Shown here: piece after piece, positions 52,439-60,562 of the stretch
Numbering within the stretch: position 1 is the stretch's first letter
Layout of the letters: every line of letters begins with the position of its first letter
From: Hoeflea_A sp965216535
GTDB lineage: Bacteria > Pseudomonadota > Alphaproteobacteria > Rhizobiales > Rhizobiaceae
Length of the DNA: 64,000 bases
NCBI GenBank assembly: GCA_965216535.1
Contig: OZ244175.1
Location: 4,588,001 to 4,652,000, forward strand
Direction: 5' to 3'
Translations under genes and position numbers: made by a program
The notes under the pieces: generated by a model
Databases searched by the model: none
Told to the model about the DNA's origin: nothing
The model's input: the letters and a program-made list of their open reading frames with translations, nothing else

Positions 52439-53256
52439 AGGCTTTCCCCTTCCAAGTGGTTCCAAGCAAAAAGGCGTCGCGAAATCAGCAACAGAGCGCG
52501 ATCGATCAGAAACGCCAGAAGGGTGATCCAAAGGACGTAAGACAGGATGACATCCATCGCCAGGTAACGGCGGACCAAAAAAATGCGATAGCCAAGACCG
52601 GATGTCGAAGCGATCGCCTCGGCAGAAATCAGGAATATCCAGGCAGGCACAAGGCCAAGCCGGATCGCAGTAATGAGTTTCGGCAGGACTTGCGGTACAA
52701 CGACCCGCGCTATCATCTGGCGGACGCCAGCTCCCAGGGTCTCCGCCTTGATGATCAACTCGCGCGGGATGTCCATGACAGCCTGAGACAGCGAACGGAT
52801 CATGACCGGCGCAGTTCCGACGACAATCAGCATCACCTTCGACAGTTCGCCAAGACCGAACATGATGAACAGGATCGGCAGGATGGTGATCGGCGGAATC
52901 AGCGAAAAACTGGCGATGAACGGCGCCAGTCCGGCTCGAACGTAAGGAATGAAACCGATTGCCACGCCGACTGAGAGTGCTAGCGCCGTGGAAACTCCCA
53001 TTCCGAGACCAAGACGCAACAGACTGTCGAGCGTGTCACCCCAGAGAAGCAGATCGCCAGAACGCCGGTCGGGCACGAAAGCCATGCGCCAAAACGTTGT
53101 CGCCATCTGGTCCAGTGACGGCAGCAACTTGTCCGCCGGGTTGCCGAGACGCCTTATATGGCTCGCGACCGCATAGGCTGAAATGACGCCAATGAAAGGC
53201 AGCAAGCCGATAAGGATGGCGATCGGCCGAGTCGGTATCCGATTGGTGATGCGCAT
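52435..53256 (-). CDS. Guanidine importer permease
   Basis: This 273-residue BPD-type permease has about six membrane helices and the EAA loop region AETLGAGVRQMIARVVVPQ. It resembles permeases of the TauC/SsuC class. It lies between the binding protein and ATPase genes, and its stop overlaps the ATPase start. The substrate is assigned from the riboswitch and hydrolase. Confidence 0.92.
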   Translation of the reverse strand: MRITNRIPTRPIAILIGLLPFIGVISAYAVASHIRRLGNPADKLLPSLDQMATTFWRMAFVPDRRSGDLLLWGDTLDSLLRLGLGMGVSTALALSVGVAIGFIPYVRAGLAPFIASFSLIPPITILPILFIMFGLGELSKVMLIVVGTAPVMIRSLSQAVMDIPRELIIKAETLGAGVRQMIARVVVPQVLPKLITAIRLGLVPAWIFLISAEAIASTSGLGYRIFLVRRYLAMDVILSYVLWITLLAFLIDRALLLISRRLFAWNHLEGESL

Positions 53257-53309
53257 GGTCGTGACCCCGCTGGAAACCGCGGCCCCATTAATGGGGCCGC
53301 ATTGTCCGT

Positions 53310-54380
53310 TCAGAGCTTTCCGTCGGCGGCCATCTCCATGTAGGTGGTGTCGAAGCGCAGCTTCACGTTGTTTGCGTCGCCATAGACCGACCCGTCGGGG
53401 AAAGCGATCCCGACAAATTCCGGGCTCGGGGCCCCCTCGCCCAGAATCCCCTTGTCGAACAGGAACTCCGCCACGAATTTGGACGTCTTGGGCAGATCCG
53501 GTGACTTCGTAAATGCGATGGCTTCCGCTGGCGTGTAGAACATTTTCGTCGTTGCCAGTTGAGCGTCGTATCCCGCAAGGTCGGTACCCGATGCTTCCGC
53601 CATGGCGGTTCGCGCAGCCTTGCCGGCATCGCTGTCAGATGCCATCATTGCCATCAGCTCATACCAGGCCCCGACCAGCGCTTTGCCGAAGTCGGGATTG
53701 TCCTTCAGCGTTTCGGTATTGACCATCATGATGTCGATAATTTCACCGGGAATGCCGGCACTGTCGAAGACCTTGGTGGCGTTCGATTGGGCTTCGATTT
53801 CCGACAAAAGCGGGTTCCAGGTCACGACCGACGTCACGTCTGGCGTTGCATAGGCGGCGATCATGTCAGCGTCCGACGTGTTGACCACTGTCAGGTCCCG
53901 TTCCGAAAGGCCAACACTGTCCAGGGCGCGGGCAAGCAGGTAGTGCGAAACCGACAGCTCAACCAGATTGACGCTTTGGCCCTTGATATCGGCCAGTCCG
54001 GATTTGTCTTTGAGGATGATGCCGTCATTGCCGTTGGAATAGTCGCCAACGATCAGGGCCGTGGTATCGACGCCGCCGCCTGCAGGGATCGACAGACCAT
54101 CCATGTTGGTCATGGAGCAGCCATCATATGCCCCGGCCGTGTATTGATTGATGGATTCGACATAGTCGTTGATCTGAACGATTTCGACGTCGATATCGTA
54201 CTTGTCGGCCCATTTCTTCATGATGCCGGAGTCCTGAAGGTAACCCCATGGCATCCATCCGACATAGATGGACCAACAGACCTTGAACTCGGATTTGGGT
54301 GCGGCCTCGGCCGTCCCCACGGCGGCAGACAGCCCCAACATTGCTGCCAGGCCCAGCGTCTTCAGTGAATTGCGTGTCAT
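53310..54380 (-). CDS. Guanidine importer substrate-binding protein
   Basis: This 356-residue periplasmic protein has a signal peptide (1-26, ending AEA) and the pattern of the binding proteins found next to urea carboxylase (TIGR03427-like): VCWSIYVGWMPWGYLQ at the N-terminus, then AYDGCSMTNMDGLSIP and VVTWNPLL. Those transporters are now linked to guanidine. The ATG at 54380 has AAAGG upstream; the 213-nt leader contains a guanidine-I riboswitch. Confidence 0.9.
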   Translation of the reverse strand: MTRNSLKTLGLAAMLGLSAAVGTAEAAPKSEFKVCWSIYVGWMPWGYLQDSGIMKKWADKYDIDVEIVQINDYVESINQYTAGAYDGCSMTNMDGLSIPAGGGVDTTALIVGDYSNGNDGIILKDKSGLADIKGQSVNLVELSVSHYLLARALDSVGLSERDLTVVNTSDADMIAAYATPDVTSVVTWNPLLSEIEAQSNATKVFDSAGIPGEIIDIMMVNTETLKDNPDFGKALVGAWYELMAMMASDSDAGKAARTAMAEASGTDLAGYDAQLATTKMFYTPAEAIAFTKSPDLPKTSKFVAEFLFDKGILGEGAPSPEFVGIAFPDGSVYGDANNVKLRFDTTYMEMAADGKL

Positions 54381-54444
54381 CAGCGTACGCCTTTCTTGTT
54401 TGTGTCGGCCCAATCGGACCGGCTCCCATCCAAGTCTGCGCACA

Positions 54445-54490
54445 CCGGGAGGAGGTCTGCGTGCGCAAACCTGTGCAGTAATCTCCCGGG
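54445..54490 (-). promoter_or_regulatory. Riboswitch expression platform
   Basis: The 3' end of the aptamer, CCGGGAG (54490-54484 on the minus strand), is complementary to CTCCCGG further downstream (54451-54445). The two states, aptamer folded or this alternative helix, exclude each other. A nearby TGCGCAC/GTGCGCA hairpin flanks the downstream arm. No U-tract terminator is evident, so control may act through translation or Rho. Confidence 0.6.
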
Positions 54491-54592
54491 ATTTTGTCCC
54501 GCCGTGTCACCGGCCGTTTCGTGATTGGCCGGCTTGCACCTCTCGGACCAGCGTTTCCACCTTCGAAAACCGGAACCCTAGATGCGCTGCAC
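54478..54592 (-). ncRNA. Guanidine-I (ykkC) riboswitch
   Basis: On the minus strand the conserved ykkC blocks appear in order: CTAGGGTTCCGG (54581-54570), CTGGTCCGAGAG (54551-54540), a variable GGCCGGC/GCCGGCC-like stem, then ACACGGCGGGA (54507-54497), AAAA and TCCCGGGAGA (54491-54482). This is the complete guanidine-I aptamer. It begins about 12 bases after the sigma-54-type promoter and controls the importer/hydrolase operon. Confidence 0.95.
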
Positions 54593-54603
54593 GCCAAAAC
54601 AAA

Positions 54604-54619
54604 AGCAAAGGCCATGCCA
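54604..54619 (-). promoter_or_regulatory. Sigma-54 (-24/-12) promoter
   Basis: On the minus strand TGGCATGGCCTTTGCT matches the RpoN consensus TGGCAC-N5-TTGCW with one change, and GG and GC are separated by exactly ten bases. The start site would be near 54593, just before the riboswitch. A CCACCA/TGGTGG inverted repeat with an 18-bp spacer at 54664-54693 is at the right distance for an enhancer-binding protein such as NtrC. Confidence 0.75.
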
Positions 54620-54663
54620 AACTGTGGCCTACGCTAAATAATAAAAATATTTCAGTAAGTTAT

Positions 54664-54693
54664 CCACCAATCCTGATAAAATGAATCTGGTGG
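54664..54693. promoter_or_regulatory. Candidate enhancer-binding-protein site
   Basis: CCACCA (54664-54669) and TGGTGG (54688-54693) form a perfect inverted repeat 71-100 bp upstream of the predicted sigma-54 transcription start. It is not a textbook NtrC site (TGCACC-N5-GGTGCA) but has dyad symmetry and correct distance. Confidence 0.4.
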
Positions 54694-54770
54694 TAAATGA
54701 TCGCTATTGCATCCGTTTGCCTATTTGTTAGGCGCAGGATCGTGAGACTGGCCCATGACCGGAGGGCCAT

Positions 54771-54793
54771 GTGTGGCGCTCGTGACGCCACAC
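54771..54793. terminator. Hairpin downstream of peroxiredoxin
   Basis: GTGTGGCG (54771-54778) and CGCCACAC (54786-54793) form an 8-bp stem just beyond the peroxiredoxin stop. There is no U-tract on the minus strand, so it may be a Rho-assisted terminator or transcript-stabilising stem. Confidence 0.5.
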
Positions 54794-54804
54794 AGGCTTG
54801 TCTT

Positions 54805-55467
54805 TTACTTCGGCTGGGGCACGACCCGCAGATAAGGTTTGAGGGTCTTCCAACCGTCCGGGAATTTTTTCTCGGCCTCTTCATTGGAGACCGCAGGCAC
54901 GATGATGACGTCTTCCCCATCCGTCCAGTTGACCGGCGTGGCCACCTTGTGTTTGGCGGTCAGCTGCATTGAATCGATCACCCGGAGGATTTCGTCAAAG
55001 TTGCGGCCAGTGCTCATCGGGTAGGACAAGGTCAGCTTGATCAACTTGTCTGGTCCGATGACGAATACGGTACGCACCGTCTGATTGTCGACTGCAGTGC
55101 GCCCTTCCGACGTCTCGCCGGCACCGGCAGGCAACATGCCATAGAGCTTGGCAACCTTGAGATCGGTATCGCCGATCATCGGGTAGTTGGGCATGAAGCC
55201 CTGCGTTTCCTCGATATCGGCAGCCCATTCCGCATGGTTCTCAACCGGGTCGACGCTGAGGCCGATGATCTTCACATTGCGCTTCTGGAACTCCGGATTG
55301 ATCCGGGCCATGTAGCCAAGTTCCGTCGTACAGACCGGTGTGAAATCCTTCGGGTGAGAAAACAGAACACCCCAGGAATCGCCGAGCCATTCGTGAAAAT
55401 TGATGGTGCCTTTTGTTGTATTGGCTTCGAAATCAGGCGCTTGATCGCCGATTCTGAGATGTGTCAT
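54805..55467 (-). CDS. 1-Cys peroxiredoxin (PRDX6-type)
   Basis: This 220-residue protein has the peroxidatic cysteine C46 in FTPVCTTELG and the long C-terminal domain typical of the Prx6 subfamily (VNWTDGEDVIIVPAVSNEEA; given as about 175-195). It reduces peroxides in the cytosol. GGAG lies nine bases before ATG 55467; a longer frame from 55542 is rejected. It is divergent from the GST-sigma pair with a 300-bp gap in which I see no other gene. Confidence 0.94.
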   Translation of the reverse strand: MTHLRIGDQAPDFEANTTKGTINFHEWLGDSWGVLFSHPKDFTPVCTTELGYMARINPEFQKRNVKIIGLSVDPVENHAEWAADIEETQGFMPNYPMIGDTDLKVAKLYGMLPAGAGETSEGRTAVDNQTVRTVFVIGPDKLIKLTLSYPMSTGRNFDEILRVIDSMQLTAKHKVATPVNWTDGEDVIIVPAVSNEEAEKKFPDGWKTLKPYLRVVPQPK

Positions 55468-55772
55468 CCTGTCGTCTCCTGCTGGTGTTCTGGCTGAATC
55501 GGAGGAACCGCTCAGTCGTTGTCCACTCGGATTCAACACCAATCCAGGGTCACAATCAACACCGTCAGGAGCGGCATTTTGATCGCACTCCTGCGCCTGT
55601 ATCGTTTGTGTGTGGTGGGTCCCGTACCCGCTGGGAGCTAGCTATTTCCCTTGGAACGGAAAAACGACGGACCTTCAAATTATCTCTTTTATTTCATAGG
55701 CTTGGCGGAAATTCCGGGTGCATCCGTCTAAACAATTGAACACTGACGTTCAACCAGCAACCGGAGACGACA

Positions 55773-56369
55773 ATGACGGATATTAAACTGTATGGATTTG
55801 AAGGCAGCACCTACGTACGCAGCGCGAGCATGGCCTGCAGGGAACTCGGGCTGGAATACGAGCTTCTGCCGCTCGAATTCGGCAAGCCGAGCCATCTGGA
55901 CCTCCACCCATTTGGCAAAATGCCAATACTGCGGCATGGATCGCAGCCCATCTACGAGACGCCCGCGATCCTGTCTTATCTCAACGATGTGGCGGACAAG
56001 GGCGACTTGGTTCCCGACCAAGCGCTGCAGAGGGCGCGCATGTGGCAAGCCATCTCCCTTTGCATCGATTATGCCTATCCTGCCTTGGTGAAGGCTACCT
56101 TTGCGGACGACATCAACTCGATCGACACTGCCCCCGCCGAGCGCTGTCTTGATGCCATCGACGCGCTCATGGAGCCTGGAGCCTTTCTTGCCGGCGACCG
56201 CCTGAGTCTGGCGGACCTTGTGTTCGAACCGATGCTCTCGCATTATCTGAAGACCGTACCGATTGCATCCGAACAGCTCGAGCGCAGGCCGCGCCTGGCA
56301 CAATGGCACCAACACATGCGGGCGCGGCCGGCCACTTTGGCCGCCTATGGAGAAAGCCAGGCCGCATGA
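55773..56369 (+). CDS. Glutathione S-transferase
   Basis: This 198-residue GST has an N-terminal thioredoxin-like domain with GSTYVRSASMA active-site loop, GKMPIL cis-Pro and YETPAILSYL, then a helical domain with LSLADLVFEPML. A GGAG site precedes the ATG. Its stop codon overlaps the start of a sigma factor gene (ATGA), so the two proteins are made from one coupled message. Confidence 0.92.
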   Translation: MTDIKLYGFEGSTYVRSASMACRELGLEYELLPLEFGKPSHLDLHPFGKMPILRHGSQPIYETPAILSYLNDVADKGDLVPDQALQRARMWQAISLCIDYAYPALVKATFADDINSIDTAPAERCLDAIDALMEPGAFLAGDRLSLADLVFEPMLSHYLKTVPIASEQLERRPRLAQWHQHMRARPATLAAYGESQAA

Positions 56370-57193
56370 CCGACGTGAAACTCATCGAACAGGCGAAATC
56401 GGGTGACGAGGCGGCGTTTGAACGCCTCGTTGCTCCCCTGCGCCCCCGGCTGCGGTCGGTCATTCGACGCATGGTTGGTCATCCCGAAGACACCGAGGAC
56501 GTCTTGCAGGAAGCCCTGTTGAAGGCCTGGCAGGGTATCGCGGGCTTTGAGGGCTCTTCCAGTCTGTCGACATGGCTGACGTCTATCGCATCCAGATCAG
56601 CGGTTGATTTCCTGCGGCGTCAAAAGCGTTGGCGCAGTGAGGCGCAGGTCGCCTATGCCAATCTTTGCGCCACGTCAGAAAAACTCTCAGGCGAGGTTAT
56701 CGACCAATGCTCAGCGCCGGACTTTGCGTTCGAGGTTCGCGAACACATCGCCTACTGCTTTACCTGCGTCGGCCGTTCGTTGCCGCCGGATGAGATTGCC
56801 GCCCTTGTTCTTCGCGATATTGTTGGTTTGTCCTCCAGAGAGGCATCGAACGCCCTGGGCACGTCCGAATCGGTCCTTCGCCACCGCCTGGCCACGGCAC
56901 GCAAATCGATGCAGGAACGCTTCGAGGGTCTGTGCGCCCTGGTGAGCAAACAGGGCATCTGTCATCAATGCAAAGGCCTGCAGATGGTGGCGCCTGAGCA
57001 CAAGCGAGGCGCTCCCTTCCCTGATGTCGGCGACCTTGCGACCCGTTGCGCGGTGGTTCGCACCTGTGAGACGACATCCATGGAAGCGCTGCACGCGGTC
57101 TTCTGGCAGCGCACCAAAGATATTGAGGACAAAGGACTGGGCTCCACCGAGCCCGAAAGCCTATGCGGTACCGACGGTGCCGAGGCTGATTGA
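56366..57193 (+). CDS. ECF-type sigma factor with Cys-rich C-terminal extension
   Basis: This 275-residue sigma-70-family factor has region 2 (about 5-75, AGHPEDTEDVLQEALLKAW-like) and region 4 (about 130-185, SREASNALGTSESVLRHRLATAR; quoted from 24 residues loosely). After residue 190 there is an 80-residue extension with CHQC and further cysteines (C...C near 230), probably zinc-binding and perhaps redox-sensing. No anti-sigma gene is adjacent. It overlaps the GST gene by four bases. Confidence 0.87.
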   Translation: MTDVKLIEQAKSGDEAAFERLVAPLRPRLRSVIRRMVGHPEDTEDVLQEALLKAWQGIAGFEGSSSLSTWLTSIASRSAVDFLRRQKRWRSEAQVAYANLCATSEKLSGEVIDQCSAPDFAFEVREHIAYCFTCVGRSLPPDEIAALVLRDIVGLSSREASNALGTSESVLRHRLATARKSMQERFEGLCALVSKQGICHQCKGLQMVAPEHKRGAPFPDVGDLATRCAVVRTCETTSMEALHAVFWQRTKDIEDKGLGSTEPESLCGTDGAEAD

Positions 57194-57271
57194 ATCTGAA
57201 GTTCATTCGGTGCGTGCTGCACACTGTGACGAACTTCAGATACAGGACACGAGCTGAATGGAGATCAAAAT

Positions 57272-57526
57272 ATGCCGGCGAAACGCCTACCCCTGCCAAA
57301 GCGGTTCAATGCAGCTCTGACAGAGGAGGCCTATGCGCAATTGCGAACGCTGAACGATCGTTGGGCTCTGGGCAACAACTACCTCCTCGTCGTGCTTCTG
57401 GAACGGCTCGAAGACTATGCCGATGCGGAGCAACTGGATCGTGTTTTCCGTGAATTCATCGACGAGTACGGCGCCCCCTCCCAGAAACCGATGGGAGCGG
57501 CGCGAAGCGGATCCAAAGAGGGGTAG
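57272..57526 (+). CDS. Small hypothetical protein
   Basis: This 84-residue protein is unrecognised. Its N-terminus (LPKRFNAALTEEAYAQLRTLN) could form a ribbon-helix-helix, with a strand followed by two helices, so a small DNA-binding protein is possible. The C-terminus is disordered (Pro/Gly/Ser/Lys). It is convergent with the cold-shock gene, seven bp apart, and may be read from the sigma-factor message 78 bp upstream. Confidence 0.55.
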   Translation: MPAKRLPLPKRFNAALTEEAYAQLRTLNDRWALGNNYLLVVLLERLEDYADAEQLDRVFREFIDEYGAPSQKPMGAARSGSKEG

Positions 57527-57532
57527 CTGACG

Positions 57533-57742
57533 TCAGCCGACCTTGATGTCGGTCGCCGACGAACGCCCGGTGCGGTCGTCCGTCGCAACTTCGAACTGGA
57601 CTTTCTGACCTTCGTCCAGCCCTTGCAGTCCTGCCTTTTGAACGGCGGTAATGTGAACAAACACGTCCGACCCGCCGCCGTCCGGCTGGATGAAACCGAA
57701 GCCCTTGGTCGAGTTGAACCACTTTACGGTGCCGTTTGTCAT
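57533..57742 (-). CDS. cspA: Cold-shock domain protein
   Basis: This 69-residue protein is a single cold-shock domain with RNP1 KGFGFI and RNP2 VFVHI, and starts TNGTVKWFN. It binds single-stranded RNA or DNA as a chaperone. GGGGAG precedes ATG 57742. Whether it is cold-induced cannot be told here. Confidence 0.95.
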   Translation of the reverse strand: MTNGTVKWFNSTKGFGFIQPDGGGSDVFVHITAVQKAGLQGLDEGQKVQFEVATDDRTGRSSATDIKVG

Positions 57743-57793
57743 TCTGTGCTCCCCGGATCGGAATTGGCTTTGATGCAACCCTATCGCCATTGG

Positions 57794-58588
57794 CTATTCC
57801 GATTCAATCGCCCTTTCATAAAGATGCCATGTCGCGTGACCAACAACGGGCAAGATCACCAGCAAGCCGAGAAAAAAAGGAATCATGGCTGCTATTGCCA
57901 ATGCGGCAACAATGATTCCCCAACTGATCATTGGAGCAGGATTCTTGATGACGGTTTTGAAGCTCACGATGATCGCGGTGATGAAGTCGAGCTCGCGATC
58001 AAGCAGCAAGGGCATGGAGATGACGGTTGCTGAAAACAGCACGAGCGAGATGATCGCACCGATGATTGTGCCCACCGCAATGAACGCAATCCCTTCGCCC
58101 GAGGTCGTGATCACTTCCAGAAAACGCTGAATGGTCGAGAAGCTCTTGAACCCGAGAAACAGAGCCAACAGCAGCCTGACCTGATAGATCCACAGCCAGA
58201 AAATGAACAAAACGACAAACGCCATCCAGCTCAGCTGACGCTCCCGCTGGCGGAATACGACCAACAGGATCTCGCGCCAGATCAACGGCTGACCGGCGGC
58301 CAGTCGGCGGCTGACTTCATAAAGCCCAACCGCAACGAATGGGCCAACAAGCGGAAAGCCAATGGCCAGCGGGATGATCATCCAGTGCATGTCGAAAACG
58401 GTCAGCGACGCCAGAATGGCCAGACCACCGAGCGTAAAGATGCCGCCGAAAAACAATCCGAACAGCGGAGCTCTCAGGAAATCTGCGATACCAGCAGAAA
58501 AGGCACCACGAATATCCTGGAACGTGACTGTCTTGATTTCAGGTACTTTCGGCGGCTGATACACAACCGCATCGTCACTGCCTGCCAT
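57794..58588 (-). CDS. DUF2189 membrane protein
   Basis: This 264-residue protein has six to seven hydrophobic segments and the DUF2189 layout common in alphaproteobacteria: a short N-terminus with a VTFQDIRGAFSAGIADFLR entry, then alternating helices and a SMPLLLDRE motif. Function unknown. It is upstream of cspA on the same strand with a 51-bp gap. Confidence 0.88.
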   Translation of the reverse strand: MAGSDDAVVYQPPKVPEIKTVTFQDIRGAFSAGIADFLRAPLFGLFFGGIFTLGGLAILASLTVFDMHWMIIPLAIGFPLVGPFVAVGLYEVSRRLAAGQPLIWREILLVVFRQRERQLSWMAFVVLFIFWLWIYQVRLLLALFLGFKSFSTIQRFLEVITTSGEGIAFIAVGTIIGAIISLVLFSATVISMPLLLDRELDFITAIIVSFKTVIKNPAPMISWGIIVAALAIAAMIPFFLGLLVILPVVGHATWHLYERAIESE

Positions 58589-58775
58589 TGTCGGCCTCCC
58601 AACCGCATGTCATCTCACCAACGGGATCGGCATCGTCCCAGTCTACCTTGTACCAAATCCTGGCGCCCTGCATTGATCCAAATCAGATGGATCGTCTCAT
58701 CCCCACTGGGCTTGTCCACCCCTTGGCCGACATCATAGGTTCTGGTGTACAGGCAACACTTTGAATGGATGGACC

Positions 58776-59078
58776 ATGTCGATGGATGCAGGAAGCGCCC
58801 GCCCAACAGTGCTCGTCGATAACGACGTAACCCGTGTTACCGAATGGCGTTTCGGCAAACGCGGCGACAACACCGGTTGGCATCGCCACGAGTATGACTA
58901 TGTGGTTGTACCTTTGTTCGATGGTCAATTGGACATCGATCACGGAAACGGTGAGCGTACAACCGCCGATCTTTCAAACGGCGTGCCTTACTATCGCGAG
59001 CGCGGTGTCGAGCACGACGTCATCAATGCCAATAATTTTGAGTGTGCGTTTATCGAAATCGAATTCATTCGACGGTAG
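58776..59078 (+). CDS. Small single-domain cupin
   Basis: This 100-residue protein forms one cupin barrel: motif 1 is reduced (GWHRHEYDYVVVPLFDG) and motif 2 contains YRERGVEHDVINANN. Two or three His and a Glu could bind a metal. The ATG at 58776 has GGATGGA upstream. It is divergent from the DUF2189 gene. Function unknown. Confidence 0.8.
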   Translation: MSMDAGSARPTVLVDNDVTRVTEWRFGKRGDNTGWHRHEYDYVVVPLFDGQLDIDHGNGERTTADLSNGVPYYRERGVEHDVINANNFECAFIEIEFIRR

Positions 59079-59501
59079 AGCGGTCGCCATAAGGCGGTGA
59101 CCAAGCACCGGGGTCAGGCCGAACCATTCACCGATTTCCCGCGGCTCAATTGGGCGCCAACGTAACTTGCAAAATGAAACCAGTACTGGGCGCAAGATGC
59201 TGAATATATTGGAATTATTGCGCGCTTCGAAACCGGTGTCGCCTCCGGCACAATCCCCGACACTCTGAGCTCACATCAGAGCGCCACATTAATCGTCTTG
59301 CTGAAAGGTGGGCGGAATTTCAGCCAAACGATTGGATCGATGCCGGAGGCGTATGGGCAACCCGCGTTTTTGGCTGCCAATACCGATTACCGCTCTCCCA
59401 ACCGTCAATCATCGCCTGTCTGCCGGTCGGTCGCACAACCCTGACTCGCGAAATTAAGTGACAGGTCAACGATAATAAACCGCTCGACACGCAAGAGCTT
59501 C
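59079..59501. other. Gene-free stretch before LysR gene
   Basis: This stretch of about 420 bp lies between the cupin and the LysR gene. I find no open frame with coding character, no tRNA and no clear terminator. Several short frames exist on both strands but none has a domain or good ribosome site. It may be decayed coding sequence: LysR genes usually face a divergent partner, and none is present. Confidence 0.5.
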
Positions 59502-59516
59502 GTGCATAAATTGCAC
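59502..59516. promoter_or_regulatory. Inverted repeat at the LysR start
   Basis: GTGCA-TAAAT-TGCAC is a perfect 5-5-5 inverted repeat that ends two bases before the LysR start codon and occupies the place of the Shine-Dalgarno site. It suits autorepression, or the message may be leaderless. Confidence 0.45.
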
Positions 59517-59518
59517 TA

Positions 59519-60430
59519 ATGGATTTCGCCGCGCTTCGAATATTCGTTGCTGTCGCCCAACGCGGAAGCTTTGCCGCAGTGGCTCGCGAAATGGACGCGG
59601 ATCCGTCGACGGTATCCCGAACGATTGCGGGCCTCGAACAGGAACTGGGACTTCGTTTATTCCAGCGAACAACGCGAACTGTCAAGCTGACCGAAGGCGG
59701 CGAGATTTATCTTTCGCACGTCGCTCCACTGCTCGAAGACCTGTCTATAGCTCACGACGAAGCGCATGCGATCAACGCCCAGCCTAGGGGCAAAATGCGG
59801 ATCGCCGCGACGATGGCGTTCGGGCAGATTTGCCTGACGCCGCTGCTACCGCGCATGCGGGAACTGTATCCTGACCTCAAACTCGAGCTCGCCCTGTCTG
59901 ACACGCCCGTGGATCTCGTCTCGCAACGGATCGACCTTGCCATCCGGTTGGGAAGCCGCGGCGGCGGCAACTTCGTGTCCAGCAAACTGTTCGATAACCG
60001 GTACCGGATTTGTGCCAGCCCCGCCTATCTGGAGCAGCACGATCCGGTTCGCACACCCATGGACCTTGTCCACCACCGCTGCCTGATGATGCGGCCACAA
60101 GGTGTGGAATCCAACTGGATTGCAAGAGACGGAGATGGTCGTGTCACCGAGATCCCGATCTCTGGCGATATCGTGATCTCTTCGATCATGGCATTGCGCC
60201 AGTGCGCCCGGGATGGCCTTGGACCCGTCATGTTGATTGATTGGGTGGTCAGTGATGACATAAAGGCTGGGCGGCTGGTCGAGTTGCTCCCGGACCATGA
60301 AGTTTCCGGAGCACACTCGCGATCGGCCACCTGGTTGATATATCCAAGCGCCCGGTACCTGCCCCACAAGACCAGGGTGACCATCGATTTCCTCAGAGAA
60401 GGCCTCAGCCGCTTTGGGACACGTAGTTGA
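59519..60430 (+). CDS. LysR-family regulator
   Basis: This 303-residue protein has the LysR winged helix (residues 1-60, LRIFVAVAQRGSFAAVAREM) and a CrgA-like effector domain (DLAIRLGSRGGGNF, CASPAYLEQHDP). There is no clear ribosome site before the ATG at 59519; an inverted repeat abuts it. It precedes the tpa gene on the same strand by 132 bp and could regulate it. Confidence 0.9.
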   Translation: MDFAALRIFVAVAQRGSFAAVAREMDADPSTVSRTIAGLEQELGLRLFQRTTRTVKLTEGGEIYLSHVAPLLEDLSIAHDEAHAINAQPRGKMRIAATMAFGQICLTPLLPRMRELYPDLKLELALSDTPVDLVSQRIDLAIRLGSRGGGNFVSSKLFDNRYRICASPAYLEQHDPVRTPMDLVHHRCLMMRPQGVESNWIARDGDGRVTEIPISGDIVISSIMALRQCARDGLGPVMLIDWVVSDDIKAGRLVELLPDHEVSGAHSRSATWLIYPSARYLPHKTRVTIDFLREGLSRFGTRS

Positions 60431-60562
60431 CCTATCATTCAATCTGGCGTCATGGAGCAAAACAATCTGGGACTATCTGCGGCACGACGGACATGAAAAT
60501 GTGCCGTTCGTCGCAATCGGGCCCGCGCGAGCGCGCGGCTGCCCCGTCGGGAGTTGGAACCC

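Noticed and set aside
53559..54368. 269-residue plus-strand frame over the binding-protein gene
   Set aside because: Antisense to the guanidine importer binding protein, whose sequence matches its family along its length.
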